Shown: piece after piece, positions 51,542 through 60,628 of the stretch
Layout of the letters: each line of letters opens with the position of its first letter
Position numbering within the stretch: position 1 is the stretch's first letter
Assembly: GCA_902802815.1 (NCBI GenBank)
Contig: CADCNQ010000014.1
Span: forward strand, 20,754 to 84,753
DNA from: an uncultured Bacteroidales bacterium
Lineage (GTDB): Bacteria > Bacteroidota > Bacteroidia > Bacteroidales > Bacteroidaceae
Direction: 5' to 3'
DNA length: 64,000 nucleotides
The notes under the pieces: generated by a model
Told to the model about the DNA's origin: nothing
The model's input: the letters and a program-made list of their open reading frames with translations, nothing else
The model's database searches: none
Made by a program: the position numbers and the translations under genes

Positions 51542-51612
51542 TGGGCTATGGTGTAATGGTAACACTGCAGATTCTGGTCCTGCCTTTCCTGGTTCGAGTC
51601 CGGGTAGCCCAA
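51542..51612 (+). tRNA. tRNA-Gln (CTG anticodon)
   Basis: 71 bases. Acceptor TGGGCTA/TAGCCCA, D stem GTGT/ACAC, anticodon loop TTCTGGT on GCAGA/CCTGC, T arm CCTGG-TTCGAGT-CCGGG. The top pair of the anticodon stem is A-C, not A-T. Confidence 0.94.
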
Positions 51613-51619
51613 CAAAAAA

Positions 51620-51657
51620 AACTCCAACTTTTCCTTATGATTAGTTGGAGTTTTTCT
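51620..51657 (+). terminator. terminator of tRNA-Gln
   Basis: AACTCCAACT and AGTTGGAGTT pair with a 13-base loop and run into TTTTTCTTTT. Starts 8 bases past the tRNA. Confidence 0.85.
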
Positions 51658-51673
51658 TTTATCCCTTAAGATC

Positions 51674-52594
51674 CTATTTAGGTTGTTTCTTTTTCAGTAT
51701 ATCAAAACGATAAACCGCACCAAGACGAAGTTGTCTGTAGTTCCAGTCCTTGAATCCAAACTGACAGGCACCAAGAATATCGAAACGTCCTATATGGTAG
51801 AGCATCTGAGTCTTCAAGGTCATCGGTTTATCACCCTGACCTTCCCAACCGCAATATCCGCCAAACGTTTCCTCAACACTGAAATACCTGTTCTCCCACT
51901 TTAGCATCACTCCATACATCACCGCATCGTTCTGGCGTCCCGTGCCTGATTGCCAGCACAGGAAACCCGTAGAGAGAGCCACTCTCAAGCGATGCTGCCA
52001 CACACTGCTCTTACCCAGAGAAAAACTTTCTGCAACAGATGTGTCGAAGAAGTATCCGGGAGCATCGTAATAACGGCCCAGGTAATGGTCGTTGCCGGAA
52101 GCTGTCTTCAATGCGGCCCGTATTGTCCAATCAGGTCTCCAACCACGGTCACGAGCCTTTATCACATGTATGTCTGCACTGATATATACATCGCCCGTAG
52201 CCGCCCCGCTGCGCACCTTCTTGTATTTAAGACTGTTTTCTACCAGACGGCATGCTATTATATTCTCCGTACTCTGATGCCAGCGTTCAACCGGTACCAT
52301 CCATAAACTCAGATTCACACGAGGAGTGAACAATGGGATATTGAGACGCATAAAGACGTCGGAGGCGTTATCTCCACGCTTCCCCCAATAATGAGACAGA
52401 GACACTTCTGCACGAAGTTCACTGCTCACCGTACCGTCCAACATATCCGGTATGGGAAATGCATTAGGTCCGAAGTGACCGGGATTTATCAGGGTCGCCT
52501 CGCCCAAGTCCGGTGCTTCCATCGATGTCTGTCCCTGCACGGTAAGCAGAGATAAGGACATTACAAGGATTAACAGGGAACGGGGGCTTTTCAT
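51674..52594 (-). CDS. predicted outer-membrane protein, function unknown
   Basis: 306 residues. Signal peptide (SLLILVMSLSLLTVQGQ), then strands rich in alternating Trp/Tyr/Phe, ending RQLRLGAVYRFDILKKK, as in beta-barrels. I do not recognise the family. Its ATG overlaps the nhaA stop as ATGA, so the two are translated together. A link with Na+/H+ homeostasis or with the cell surface is only inferred. Confidence 0.75.
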   Translation of the reverse strand: MKSPRSLLILVMSLSLLTVQGQTSMEAPDLGEATLINPGHFGPNAFPIPDMLDGTVSSELRAEVSLSHYWGKRGDNASDVFMRLNIPLFTPRVNLSLWMVPVERWHQSTENIIACRLVENSLKYKKVRSGAATGDVYISADIHVIKARDRGWRPDWTIRAALKTASGNDHYLGRYYDAPGYFFDTSVAESFSLGKSSVWQHRLRVALSTGFLCWQSGTGRQNDAVMYGVMLKWENRYFSVEETFGGYCGWEGQGDKPMTLKTQMLYHIGRFDILGACQFGFKDWNYRQLRLGAVYRFDILKKKQPK

Positions 52595-53958
52595 ATAGCA
52601 GAGTGTTTAGGGAGCGTAAAATTGAGCATCAGGCTGCCCACAAGGGCACTGAGCACTGTACCGCAGAGGATTCCCAGTTTTGCATCATTAAGCAAAGCCT
52701 GCATATATTCCGGAGTCTGACCCGCAAGTTCCAACGGATATGAGAGACTAGCCATAAACATGGATACCGTGAATCCGATACCACACAGCATTGCCACTGA
52801 TGCAAAAGCAGGCCAAGTGGTGTGAGCAGGCATCTCAACGATGCGAAGCTTAATGGCTATCCACGAGAACGAGAACACACCGCAGAATTTACCCACGAGC
52901 AATCCGAGCATCACACCTAATCCCACACCGGAGAAGATATTACCTATACTCATTCCCGTCATGTCAACACCCGCATTTGCAAAAGCAAAGAGAGGTATGA
53001 TGACAAACTCGATGGGATTCTTGAGTGAATCTTCCATATCCTGTAAAGGAGAGATAAGGTGATCGGAAGCACTTTCAATACGTTTCAGTAAAGCAACATC
53101 GTTTGGTTCCAGCATATTCGGTTTGCGGATATCCGCCTTTGTCACCTTGATATGAGGGAATTTCTCCACGTTTGCACGTATCTTTTCTATCCAGTATGTA
53201 CTGCTTTCGGTAAGGTTGGCAGGAACGCAGAAAGCCAGAACGACACCGGCAATCGTGGCATGAATACCCGTATTAAGCACGAAATACCACAGTACAAGAC
53301 CAACGAGTACGTAGAACATCTTGTTTCTCACCATTCGCAAGTTGCCGAGGCCCAACACAATGATGCACAACACCGCACCGAGGACGGCCTGCACATCCAA
53401 GTGGTCTGTATACTTTATGGCAATCACCACGATACCTCCCAAATCATCAGCTACGGCAAGCGCAGCAAGGAAAATCTTCAAACCAACCGGCACACGGCGG
53501 GAAAAGACACTGAGAACACCCAATGAGAACGCTATATCCGTAGCCATCGGAATTGCCATACCCCGCTCCATAACCGGATTACCGGAACATATGATAAAGA
53601 ACACAATGACTGGTACCAGCATGCCTCCACAGGCACCGATAACCGGCAAAAGAGCCTTTTTGGGCGAAGACAATTCTCCGCAAAGAAGCTCGCGTTTTAT
53701 CTCCAATCCGACGGAAAAGAAGAAGATTGCCATCAGGAAGTCATTGATGAATGCTCCCAATGTCAGTGTGTGTCCCGAATGTGAAAACAGATTAAAACTG
53801 CCTATACTCAATGCTACCGGCAATTCCCAAAGACCCTTATAAACATCCTTCACCTCCGGGGTGTTGGCAACAAAGAGTGCCAGGACTGTAGCAATAATAA
53901 GCAGAACACTTGCATTTACGTACTTCACAAGGAAGCTACGGAGCATAAATGAATCCAT
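52591..53958 (-). CDS. nhaA: Na+/H+ antiporter NhaA
   Basis: 455 residues, somewhat longer than E. coli NhaA. About 11-12 membrane helices. Conserved PMATDIAFSLGVLS and LAVADDLGGIVVIA carry the two aspartates needed for ion exchange. A cytoplasmic loop (about 265-310: DIRKPNMLEPNDVALLKRIE) and the C-terminal extension are typical of Bacteroidetes members. Lies 16 bases after ccsBA. Confidence 0.95.
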   Translation of the reverse strand: MDSFMLRSFLVKYVNASVLLIIATVLALFVANTPEVKDVYKGLWELPVALSIGSFNLFSHSGHTLTLGAFINDFLMAIFFFSVGLEIKRELLCGELSSPKKALLPVIGACGGMLVPVIVFFIICSGNPVMERGMAIPMATDIAFSLGVLSVFSRRVPVGLKIFLAALAVADDLGGIVVIAIKYTDHLDVQAVLGAVLCIIVLGLGNLRMVRNKMFYVLVGLVLWYFVLNTGIHATIAGVVLAFCVPANLTESSTYWIEKIRANVEKFPHIKVTKADIRKPNMLEPNDVALLKRIESASDHLISPLQDMEDSLKNPIEFVIIPLFAFANAGVDMTGMSIGNIFSGVGLGVMLGLLVGKFCGVFSFSWIAIKLRIVEMPAHTTWPAFASVAMLCGIGFTVSMFMASLSYPLELAGQTPEYMQALLNDAKLGILCGTVLSALVGSLMLNFTLPKHSAI

Positions 53959-53974
53959 CGCAGAGTTATTTTAA

Positions 53975-55657
53975 TTACGTATTATAGGTGTGGACGCTCG
54001 TAGCCAAAGCAGAAGGGAGATAATTGATTCCCCACCAGCACATCTGCAGAGAAATGAACGCCACGACAAGAAGCACTTTCATCAAGCCGTATGATTTTGG
54101 ACGGGATGCGCGCAAGTGGAAATAAAGGATGTACAGCGTCCAGGTGATAGCCGCCCATGTCTCCTTCGGATCCCAACTCCAATATGTACCCCATGCCTCC
54201 TTTGCCCAAAACGCTCCGAACAGCATGCCTACAGTCAGGAGTGCCAGCCCGGGACGCACCAGTATGTCTGCCAATGCATAACGACGCATTAAGGCAGCAA
54301 CAGTTGTTATAGCCAGACAAGAATATCCCACCATGTAGACAACAACATGAGGTGCAAACCACACACTCCGCAAGGCCGGCATCATCTTGCGTTCAAAATA
54401 ACCCATGCTGATAAGAGTGCAATAGAGGAATATAAAGGTCACAATGACAATAATGGAAACGCTGATGCCACTGCGCCAGATGCCCACATGGTTCTTCGGA
54501 ATGAAGAGCATCATTGCTGCAAACAGCATCATTGCAAAGCCGACATAAACTGCCGGCAGCCACGGGTCTCTCACTATTTCCAGGACAGAAATATCACTCC
54601 AGCGACCTTTGACCGTATCGTAGGAAAGCTGATATATCCACCAGTCATCAACAATTAGCGGATGATTCACTCTTACCGTATCATGTACTGAACGATCGTC
54701 CTGCGTATAGACATCCACAACACTGTAATACTGTTTGTGCGCACGCTGAGGCATGGCCACAATCAGACTGTCGTCAAGGCTTAAAGTCTGGAACGGATAC
54801 ATGAAATTACCGCATGATATCCATCCCGCCCGTTTCTGTCCGTCTCTTCTTGCTCCCACAAGCACCGCGGAAGTGGCACCGTAAGAGTTGTCCGGAACAT
54901 ATCTCACCACGGAATCCTCATTTACCCGGCTGGCATATTCGAGAGTGTCAAACGCAGCTATCTCCCAATCCGCAGCTACACATATTTCGCCTGTATTCTT
55001 ATTGATAACCGTGATTTCCGGCGGGTATTCCTCTATGCCGAACTTATGCAGTTCCACTGATATCGGAAGTCCCACAATACGCTGTCTTTCATCCACCGCA
55101 CGCCATTCCACGTTATTCTTCAACGCCGTCATCCTCAGCCTTCGCATCTCCCCGCTTCCTAGCGTTGCACAGACAAGGGCTATCCACAGTCCAAGATGGA
55201 AACTGCCAAACAGAAGTGCTCTCCAGAGAGGAGCACCCATACGCCAACGACTCATTGTGGTCATCACCGCAAGCCCCACCTGATACATCGCATACACCTG
55301 AATCAGCACAAAGGGCCAGAAACCCAGCATACGCGTCACACCGACAGCATCCGTAGGGGGCATACCCGAAGGCACCTGCACTGTCACGCCCATCACTGCC
55401 ATAAAGACCACGGCAGTATTTATCGTAGGCACTGCAGCAGTAGCCTTGCCCAACCATTCAAACACATAATACTGGCTGGACAGCACATGTCCCAATATTA
55501 TCAGTGCCGAGAAGACGATAAGCAGTACCCAGTTCAACGGACGCCCCAGCTGCCCCCAGTCAATCGGGCCCACTGTGAACTGAAGCAACAAGCCCACACA
55601 AAGAATTGTGAGGCAGATTACCGTACCCTCTTTATATTTCCAAGGTTTTGTCCACAT
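53975..55657 (-). CDS. fused cytochrome c biogenesis protein (CcsBA type)
   Basis: 560 residues. N-terminal ResB/CcsB-like part with several membrane helices and a periplasmic domain, C-terminal CcsA-like part with the WWD-type heme-handling motif WGTYWSWDPKETWAAITW and flanking histidines (APHVVVYMVGY, ATSVHTY). It exports heme and attaches it to apocytochrome c. No nrf or cytochrome c gene is next to it. ATG at 55657 fits homologues better than the GTG nine codons upstream. Confidence 0.85.
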   Translation of the reverse strand: MWTKPWKYKEGTVICLTILCVGLLLQFTVGPIDWGQLGRPLNWVLLIVFSALIILGHVLSSQYYVFEWLGKATAAVPTINTAVVFMAVMGVTVQVPSGMPPTDAVGVTRMLGFWPFVLIQVYAMYQVGLAVMTTMSRWRMGAPLWRALLFGSFHLGLWIALVCATLGSGEMRRLRMTALKNNVEWRAVDERQRIVGLPISVELHKFGIEEYPPEITVINKNTGEICVAADWEIAAFDTLEYASRVNEDSVVRYVPDNSYGATSAVLVGARRDGQKRAGWISCGNFMYPFQTLSLDDSLIVAMPQRAHKQYYSVVDVYTQDDRSVHDTVRVNHPLIVDDWWIYQLSYDTVKGRWSDISVLEIVRDPWLPAVYVGFAMMLFAAMMLFIPKNHVGIWRSGISVSIIVIVTFIFLYCTLISMGYFERKMMPALRSVWFAPHVVVYMVGYSCLAITTVAALMRRYALADILVRPGLALLTVGMLFGAFWAKEAWGTYWSWDPKETWAAITWTLYILYFHLRASRPKSYGLMKVLLVVAFISLQMCWWGINYLPSALATSVHTYNT

Positions 55658-55705
55658 ACCGGCCACCGTATTATCCCAAAGCACGTTTTATTGCGTTTGC
55701 GAGTG

Positions 55706-55713
55706 CAAATATA
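55706..55713 (-). promoter_or_regulatory. promoter -7 element of ccsBA
   Basis: TATATTTG on the minus strand; leader about 48 bases to the ATG at 55657. No clear -33 match. Confidence 0.5.
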
Positions 55714-55798
55714 GCAATTTTTAATCTATACCGGGCACAATGTCAATATTTTTCTGCTTACATTTCCGCGTTTTGTATCAAAAGACATTCTTTTTCAC

Positions 55799-55806
55799 TA
55801 TTTTTG
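55799..55806 (+). promoter_or_regulatory. promoter -7 element of dsbD
   Basis: TATTTTTG, 24 bases before the dsbD ATG. The surrounding 20 bases are identical to those around the hflX promoter at 60604. Confidence 0.6.
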
Positions 55807-55830
55807 CAGTGCCAAGAAATAAAGATACGC

Positions 55831-57732
55831 ATGAAACATCGCATTTTTCTTTTTCTGTTTCTCTTCCTCAGCGTTGCATCATCTGCACAGAGTTTCCTCA
55901 ACCCTGTCTCCGTGAAAACTTCCATTACCGAGGCAGCTGACGGCGAGGCTGTCATATCCTTCAATGCCAGCATCTCACCCGGATGGCACGTTTACAGTGT
56001 AGAGGAGATGAACGGTCCCACACAGGCATCCATCACCTTTGAAACCGTTATGGGAGCCCGACTCATCGGGACTCTCACTCCCACTACCAAACCGCAAAAG
56101 CAATACGAGGAGATGTTTTCCAGCGAAGTGTTTTATTTTGAGAACAACGTCGTCTTTCAGCAAAGAGTTAAATTTCTCGGTGGCCACTACGAACTCACCG
56201 GATACCTCACCTACGGAGCCTGCAACAACGAAAGTTGCACTCCGCCCACCGACGAAGAGTTCTCCTTTTCCGGCGATTACACCGCGAAAAAGAATTCGGA
56301 GGAACAAACGGAAGATGTCACCTTTGTCTGCGATATTGAGGATGCGGACACAGTCCCAGAAGAAAACACGGAGCCAGAAATCAGCAGCACCGACACACTT
56401 ACCGGGACATACACGTTCTCCGGAACAGAGTCCAATGACGATTACACATCATTACTATGGCTTTTCGCACTTGGTTTTGCCGGAGGACTCGTGGCACTGT
56501 TCACACCCTGCGTATGGCCTATCATACCGCTCACCGTGAGTTTCTTTCTTAAAAGAGGCGCGGGCGGACGCAAGGGCACGCGCGCCGCACTGCTCTACGG
56601 CATAAGCATCATTATCATATATGTCACACTCGGGCTTGCCGTTACGGCCGCCTTCGGAGCCTCTGCGCTTAACGACCTGTCCACGAATGCATTTTTCAAT
56701 ATACTGTTCTTCCTGATGCTCGTCATATTCGGCATCTCGTTCATCGGAGGGTTCGACCTTTCACTCCCCTCTTCGTGGGCGGGAACGGTGGATAGCAAAG
56801 CAACACAGGCCACAGGTTTTCTCTCTATCTTCCTGATGGCATTCACACTTGTACTCGTGAGTTTCTCATGCACCGGCCCCATCATCGGTTTCCTCCTCGT
56901 GGAGGTTGTCACATCAAACATAGCAGGTCCTGTCGTGGGCATGCTCGGATTTTCTCTGGCATTGGCCCTTCCGTTCACATTATTTGCCCTTTTCCCCGGT
57001 TGGCTGAAGTCTGCACCCAAGAGCGGGAGCTGGATGCAGATTGTAAAGATTACACTGGGATATATCGAACTCGCTTTCTCCCTTAAATTTCTCTCTGTTG
57101 CAGACCTGACCTACGGATGGGGCATCCTGCCGCGAACTCTCTTCATTGCCGTATGGATTTTTCTCTCCATCGGTCTGATTGTGCAATTACTGCTACAATT
57201 CCGCAATGCCATCAAACTGCGGCTTGCACTTTGCATCCTCGCAGCCTGTTTTGCCGCATATCTTGCACCCGGGCTCTGGGGAGCACCCGTAAAAGCTGTC
57301 AGTGCCTTTGCACCTCCCATGGCGGAAACAGGTCGCATCATATCCGACTACGAAGAGGGACTGACACTTGCCGACAAGGAAGGAAAACGCGTTTTCATAG
57401 ATTTCACCGGATATGGCTGTGTCAATTGCCGCAAGATGGAAGCCACAGTTTTTCAAGATCCGCGAATTATAGAAAAACTGGAAAAAGACTATATCATCAT
57501 ACGTCTCTACGTGGACGACAAGACCGCACTTGACACTCCCCTCCGTGTGGAGCAGAACGGGAAAATACGCACTCTGCGCACCGTCGGCGACAAATGGAGC
57601 TATTTGCAGGCATCACGCTACGGAGCCCAGACTCAGCCTTTCTATATCATAACGGATGCCGAGGGCAGAATGCTTGCACCTGCCCGCAGTTATGACGAGG
57701 ATGCGGAGGCCTTCCTCAAATGGTTGATGTAA
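55831..57732 (+). CDS. dsbD: thiol:disulfide interchange protein DsbD
   Basis: 633 residues. Signal peptide (MKHRIFLFLFLFLSVASSAQ), N-terminal DsbD-alpha domain with the reducing pair in YGACNNESCTPP, eight or so membrane helices with Cys in LFTPCVWPIIPL and SFSCTGPIIGF, and a C-terminal thioredoxin-like domain with CVNC (GYGCVNCRKME). It moves electrons from cytoplasmic thioredoxin to the periplasm, for example to keep apocytochrome cysteines reduced, which fits its divergent neighbour ccsBA. Confidence 0.94.
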   Translation: MKHRIFLFLFLFLSVASSAQSFLNPVSVKTSITEAADGEAVISFNASISPGWHVYSVEEMNGPTQASITFETVMGARLIGTLTPTTKPQKQYEEMFSSEVFYFENNVVFQQRVKFLGGHYELTGYLTYGACNNESCTPPTDEEFSFSGDYTAKKNSEEQTEDVTFVCDIEDADTVPEENTEPEISSTDTLTGTYTFSGTESNDDYTSLLWLFALGFAGGLVALFTPCVWPIIPLTVSFFLKRGAGGRKGTRAALLYGISIIIIYVTLGLAVTAAFGASALNDLSTNAFFNILFFLMLVIFGISFIGGFDLSLPSSWAGTVDSKATQATGFLSIFLMAFTLVLVSFSCTGPIIGFLLVEVVTSNIAGPVVGMLGFSLALALPFTLFALFPGWLKSAPKSGSWMQIVKITLGYIELAFSLKFLSVADLTYGWGILPRTLFIAVWIFLSIGLIVQLLLQFRNAIKLRLALCILAACFAAYLAPGLWGAPVKAVSAFAPPMAETGRIISDYEEGLTLADKEGKRVFIDFTGYGCVNCRKMEATVFQDPRIIEKLEKDYIIIRLYVDDKTALDTPLRVEQNGKIRTLRTVGDKWSYLQASRYGAQTQPFYIITDAEGRMLAPARSYDEDAEAFLKWLM

Positions 57733-57761
57733 AAAAAGAGGGTCTCCCAAGGAAACCCTCT
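57733..57761 (-). terminator. terminator of tRNA-Leu
   Basis: On the minus strand AGAGGGT...ACCCTCT forms a stem, followed by TTTTTTT that overlaps the end of dsbD. On the plus strand no T run follows, so it mainly serves the tRNA. Confidence 0.75.
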
Positions 57762-57784
57762 GTAGACGGATTGCTGAAAGGATG

Positions 57785-57869
57785 TGCCCAGAACGGGACT
57801 CGAACCCGTACGACTGCAATAGTCAAGGGATTTTAAGTCCCTCGTGTCTACCAATTCCACCATCAGGGC
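57785..57869 (-). tRNA. tRNA-Leu (TAA anticodon)
   Basis: 85 bases with a long variable arm (TGACTATTGCAGTCG). Anticodon loop CTTAAAA on AGGGA/TCCCT; T arm ACGGG-TTCGAGT-CCCGT. The acceptor GCCCTGA/TCTGGGC has a T-T mismatch at pair 5:68. Confidence 0.94.
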
Positions 57870-57894
57870 AGAAGCACAGCACTGCTGCGCACCG

Positions 57895-58968
57895 TCATTC
57901 CTCTTTCAGCACAATCCGTTTATAATATGTGAAACACAACATCGTCAGGGGTAAGGCTATCACCAGGCCGATGAAGCCAAGCAGGCAGCCCCACACCGAA
58001 AGCGAGAGCAGGATGACCGCGGGGTTCATACCCATGGCGCTGCCCATAATTTTCGGTGTGAGCACCAAATCCTGAATCGACTGAACAATAACGAAAACTA
58101 TGGCGCAAAGGCCAATGATGACCCAGAAACTTTCGCCCGTATCCGACGCCTTGAGGAGCGCCAGCACCGTGACAGGGAAGATTCCGAGCATCTGCAGATA
58201 AGGCACCATATTAAGCAAGCCGATAAACAGCCCCACGCCGACCGCCATAGGCAACCCGACAATGGAGAAACCAATAGCAAAGCCGATACCCACAAGGAGA
58301 GCTATCAGACCCTGACCGCGGAAATAGCGGTTCATGCTGTCCTCCACCTCCTTCATGAGCTGTACGACAGCAGGACGGTTGCCCTTGGGGATGAGGCGCT
58401 GCCAACTCTCGGAAAAGGTCTCGTAGTCCAGGAGAATGAAGAAGAAATAAAGGAACACCACGAAAATATTGAGGATGCCGACGAGGATTTGCGCCGTCTG
58501 CGACACCAGTTCCCATACCTGCAGCGCGATGTAGCGGAAAACATCCAAAGTGCCTTCGTGCTCCAGGACTTTCAGCATCTTGCGCTGCATCTCCTCGTTT
58601 TGCACCACAGCCTGAATCTGCTCATATACATTGTTCTCGCCAATCCACTTCTGCACAAAAAGCAGGACATCGTCAGTCAGGCGCGAAACCTCACGCACCA
58701 TAGGCGGCACGGTGAGGACCACGAGCAGCGCTACTACCGAGAGTACTATCAGCATGGACACCAGAATGCTCACGACACGCCAGCGGATATAACAGCGACG
58801 CTCCAGGAAAAGGACCAGCGGATAAGTGAAATAAGCCAGTGCCCAAGCCAGGAAGAACTGCCACAGCACGCCGCTCAGCACATCGAGCAAAGTCAGAACA
58901 ATGACAAAGCCGAGCGCTGCCAGCACCCAACGCATCACTCTGTCGAAAGTTATCTTGCCCTGCAACAT
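57895..58968 (-). CDS. AI-2E/PerM family permease
   Basis: 357 residues. About eight membrane helices; the N-terminal block VIVLTLLDVLSGVLWQFFLA and the C-terminal LTPKIMGSAMGMNPAVILLS are typical. Members transport diverse substrates, including autoinducer-2 or ions; substrate unknown here. It lies 33 bases after the lipoprotein gene and probably shares a transcript with rsmI. Confidence 0.88.
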   Translation of the reverse strand: MLQGKITFDRVMRWVLAALGFVIVLTLLDVLSGVLWQFFLAWALAYFTYPLVLFLERRCYIRWRVVSILVSMLIVLSVVALLVVLTVPPMVREVSRLTDDVLLFVQKWIGENNVYEQIQAVVQNEEMQRKMLKVLEHEGTLDVFRYIALQVWELVSQTAQILVGILNIFVVFLYFFFILLDYETFSESWQRLIPKGNRPAVVQLMKEVEDSMNRYFRGQGLIALLVGIGFAIGFSIVGLPMAVGVGLFIGLLNMVPYLQMLGIFPVTVLALLKASDTGESFWVIIGLCAIVFVIVQSIQDLVLTPKIMGSAMGMNPAVILLSLSVWGCLLGFIGLVIALPLTMLCFTYYKRIVLKEE

Positions 58969-59001
58969 GATGTTGACCCTGATTTTATGCGTTAAAACCG
59001 G

Positions 59002-59853
59002 TTATTTCACCTGCACCACGAGGAACTTGCTCACGCTCCAGAACTTCTGGGCATCTGTGATATGCAATTCGTATTCGCCTTTCTCGTTCTTTGTCAGGCG
59101 ATAAGCACCAGCCGGATGGTTGGTGAGCACCTTGGCACTCTTGGAGTAGAACTTAATATCCTTTGTCTCACGGATGTCTATCTTCGTGAAATAATCCTTT
59201 GCGAACTCGTCGGAACGCAGCACCTCACCCTTATTGAGTATCTTCTGCTCACTGAGTTCTGTCTTCGTCCCGAACACAAACCATGCAGCATTGAGATCCT
59301 TCTCCTGCTCCTCCATGGTGGCTGCCTGCTGGCGGTTTTGGAGCGTAAGTTCACTCACATTGCTGTTGAGTGCCACTATCTGCTCACCCTGATGGGTTAT
59401 CTGTATGTCCCTTTCTGCCAACTGCGCCTCCAGTTCCTGGATGCGCGCGGCCTGCGCCTCCACCTGCTTCTCCAGCCCTGCGATGGCCTGCTGCAGTTTC
59501 TCCACATTCACGGTGGATGCATTCAGTTTCTGCTTGAGTTGGGCGATGAGTTCCTTTTGACGTGTCATCGTCTCCTCGATATACTGCATATTCTCCTGTA
59601 TGATGGCCTTATTGCCCGGAGCCTCAACATTGCCGTCAGCCACAGTGACACGTCCTTCTGCCTGCGATATACGCGACACGCCTTCCTGTATCTCTGTGAA
59701 CGTCGTCATCAGATCGTTCAGTTCTGCATCCTTCGAATCTATGATAGCCTGCAACGAGTCGCGCTGCATCTCCAGAGCAGAGTCAGTCCCTGCCTTATGG
59801 CCGCAAGAGGCCATCGCCATGGCAAAACCTGCCAACACTAGAAACTTCTTCAT
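59002..59853 (-). CDS. coiled-coil lipoprotein, unknown function
   Basis: 283 residues. Lipobox ending AMASCG (Cys17). Residues 30-190 are predicted long coiled coil (AIAGLEKQVEAQAARIQELE), and the C-terminal 90 residues are a small unknown domain (VFGTKTELSEQKILNKGEVL). It resembles Bacteroides proteins named Cbp1 collagen-binding adhesins, but that is memory, not proof. Its ATG overlaps the rsmI stop as ATGA. Confidence 0.75.
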   Translation of the reverse strand: MKKFLVLAGFAMAMASCGHKAGTDSALEMQRDSLQAIIDSKDAELNDLMTTFTEIQEGVSRISQAEGRVTVADGNVEAPGNKAIIQENMQYIEETMTRQKELIAQLKQKLNASTVNVEKLQQAIAGLEKQVEAQAARIQELEAQLAERDIQITHQGEQIVALNSNVSELTLQNRQQAATMEEQEKDLNAAWFVFGTKTELSEQKILNKGEVLRSDEFAKDYFTKIDIRETKDIKFYSKSAKVLTNHPAGAYRLTKNEKGEYELHITDAQKFWSVSKFLVVQVK

Positions 59854-60512
59854 ATTCCTTCTATTACTATTACAAATTCACCTTTCGGTTCGTTTTCCTT
59901 AAAATGTTCCAGCACCTCGCTTATGGTGCCTCTTACACTCTCTTCATACACCTTGGATATCTCGCGGCACACAGAGCATCTGCGCTCCTCACCGAACACG
60001 TCCTTCATCTGCTCCAGAGCCTTCACCACGCGGTGTGGACTTTCGTAGAATATCATCGTACGTGTCTCCTCCCGCAGGGCATTCAGCCGCGTCTGGCGTC
60101 CTTTCTTCTGGGGCAGGAAACCCTCGAAGCAGAATCTGTCGCAAGGCAGTCCGCTCGACACCAGTGCCGGAACGAAAGCCGTTGCTCCCGGCAGCGTCTG
60201 CACTTCAACACCCGCTTTCACCGCCTCGCGGACAACAAGAAATCCAGGATCGGAAATACCCGGAGTACCTGCATCGGAAACCACCGCTATGGTCTCACCC
60301 GCCTTGAGCCTCTCCACGACGGAAGCCACCGTCTGATGCTCATTGAACTTGTGGTAGGACAGCATCGGCTTGCGGATATCGAAGTGACGCAACAGGTTAC
60401 CACTCGTTCGTGTGTCCTCCGCCAGAATGAGGTCAGCCTCTCTCAAAATGCGGAGAGCCCTCATGGTGATATCTTCCATATTTCCGACCGGAGTAGGTAC
60501 GAGGTACAACAT
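59850..60512 (-). CDS. rsmI: 16S rRNA 2'-O-methyltransferase RsmI
   Basis: 220 residues. Methylates the ribose of C1402 in the decoding centre using SAM. N-terminus LYLVPTPVGNMEDITMRAL and VVSDAGTPGISDPGFLVV are diagnostic. The ATG at 60512 lies just after the promoter box, which overrides a longer frame. First of an operon with the lipoprotein and permease. Confidence 0.95.
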   Translation of the reverse strand: MLYLVPTPVGNMEDITMRALRILREADLILAEDTRTSGNLLRHFDIRKPMLSYHKFNEHQTVASVVERLKAGETIAVVSDAGTPGISDPGFLVVREAVKAGVEVQTLPGATAFVPALVSSGLPCDRFCFEGFLPQKKGRQTRLNALREETRTMIFYESPHRVVKALEQMKDVFGEERRCSVCREISKVYEESVRGTISEVLEHFKENEPKGEFVIVIEGI

Positions 60513-60521
60513 TTCCAAATG

Positions 60522-60529
60522 CAAAAGTA
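60522..60529 (-). promoter_or_regulatory. promoter -7 element of rsmI
   Basis: TACTTTTG ends 9 bases before the ATG, again implying a very short or absent leader. No obvious -33 TTTG. Confidence 0.6.
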
Positions 60530-60603
60530 CGACATTTTGATGATAAGAGTGATATAAGAACAACTTTTTTAGCATAACACTCCCGATTTTTGAACTTTTT
60601 CAC

Positions 60604-60611
60604 TATTTTTG
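60604..60611 (+). promoter_or_regulatory. promoter -7 element of hflX
   Basis: TATTTTTG with a 17-base leader to the ATG at 60629. Shares ctttttcactatttttgcag with the dsbD promoter. Confidence 0.6.
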
Positions 60612-60628
60612 CAGCATAAAACATACAT

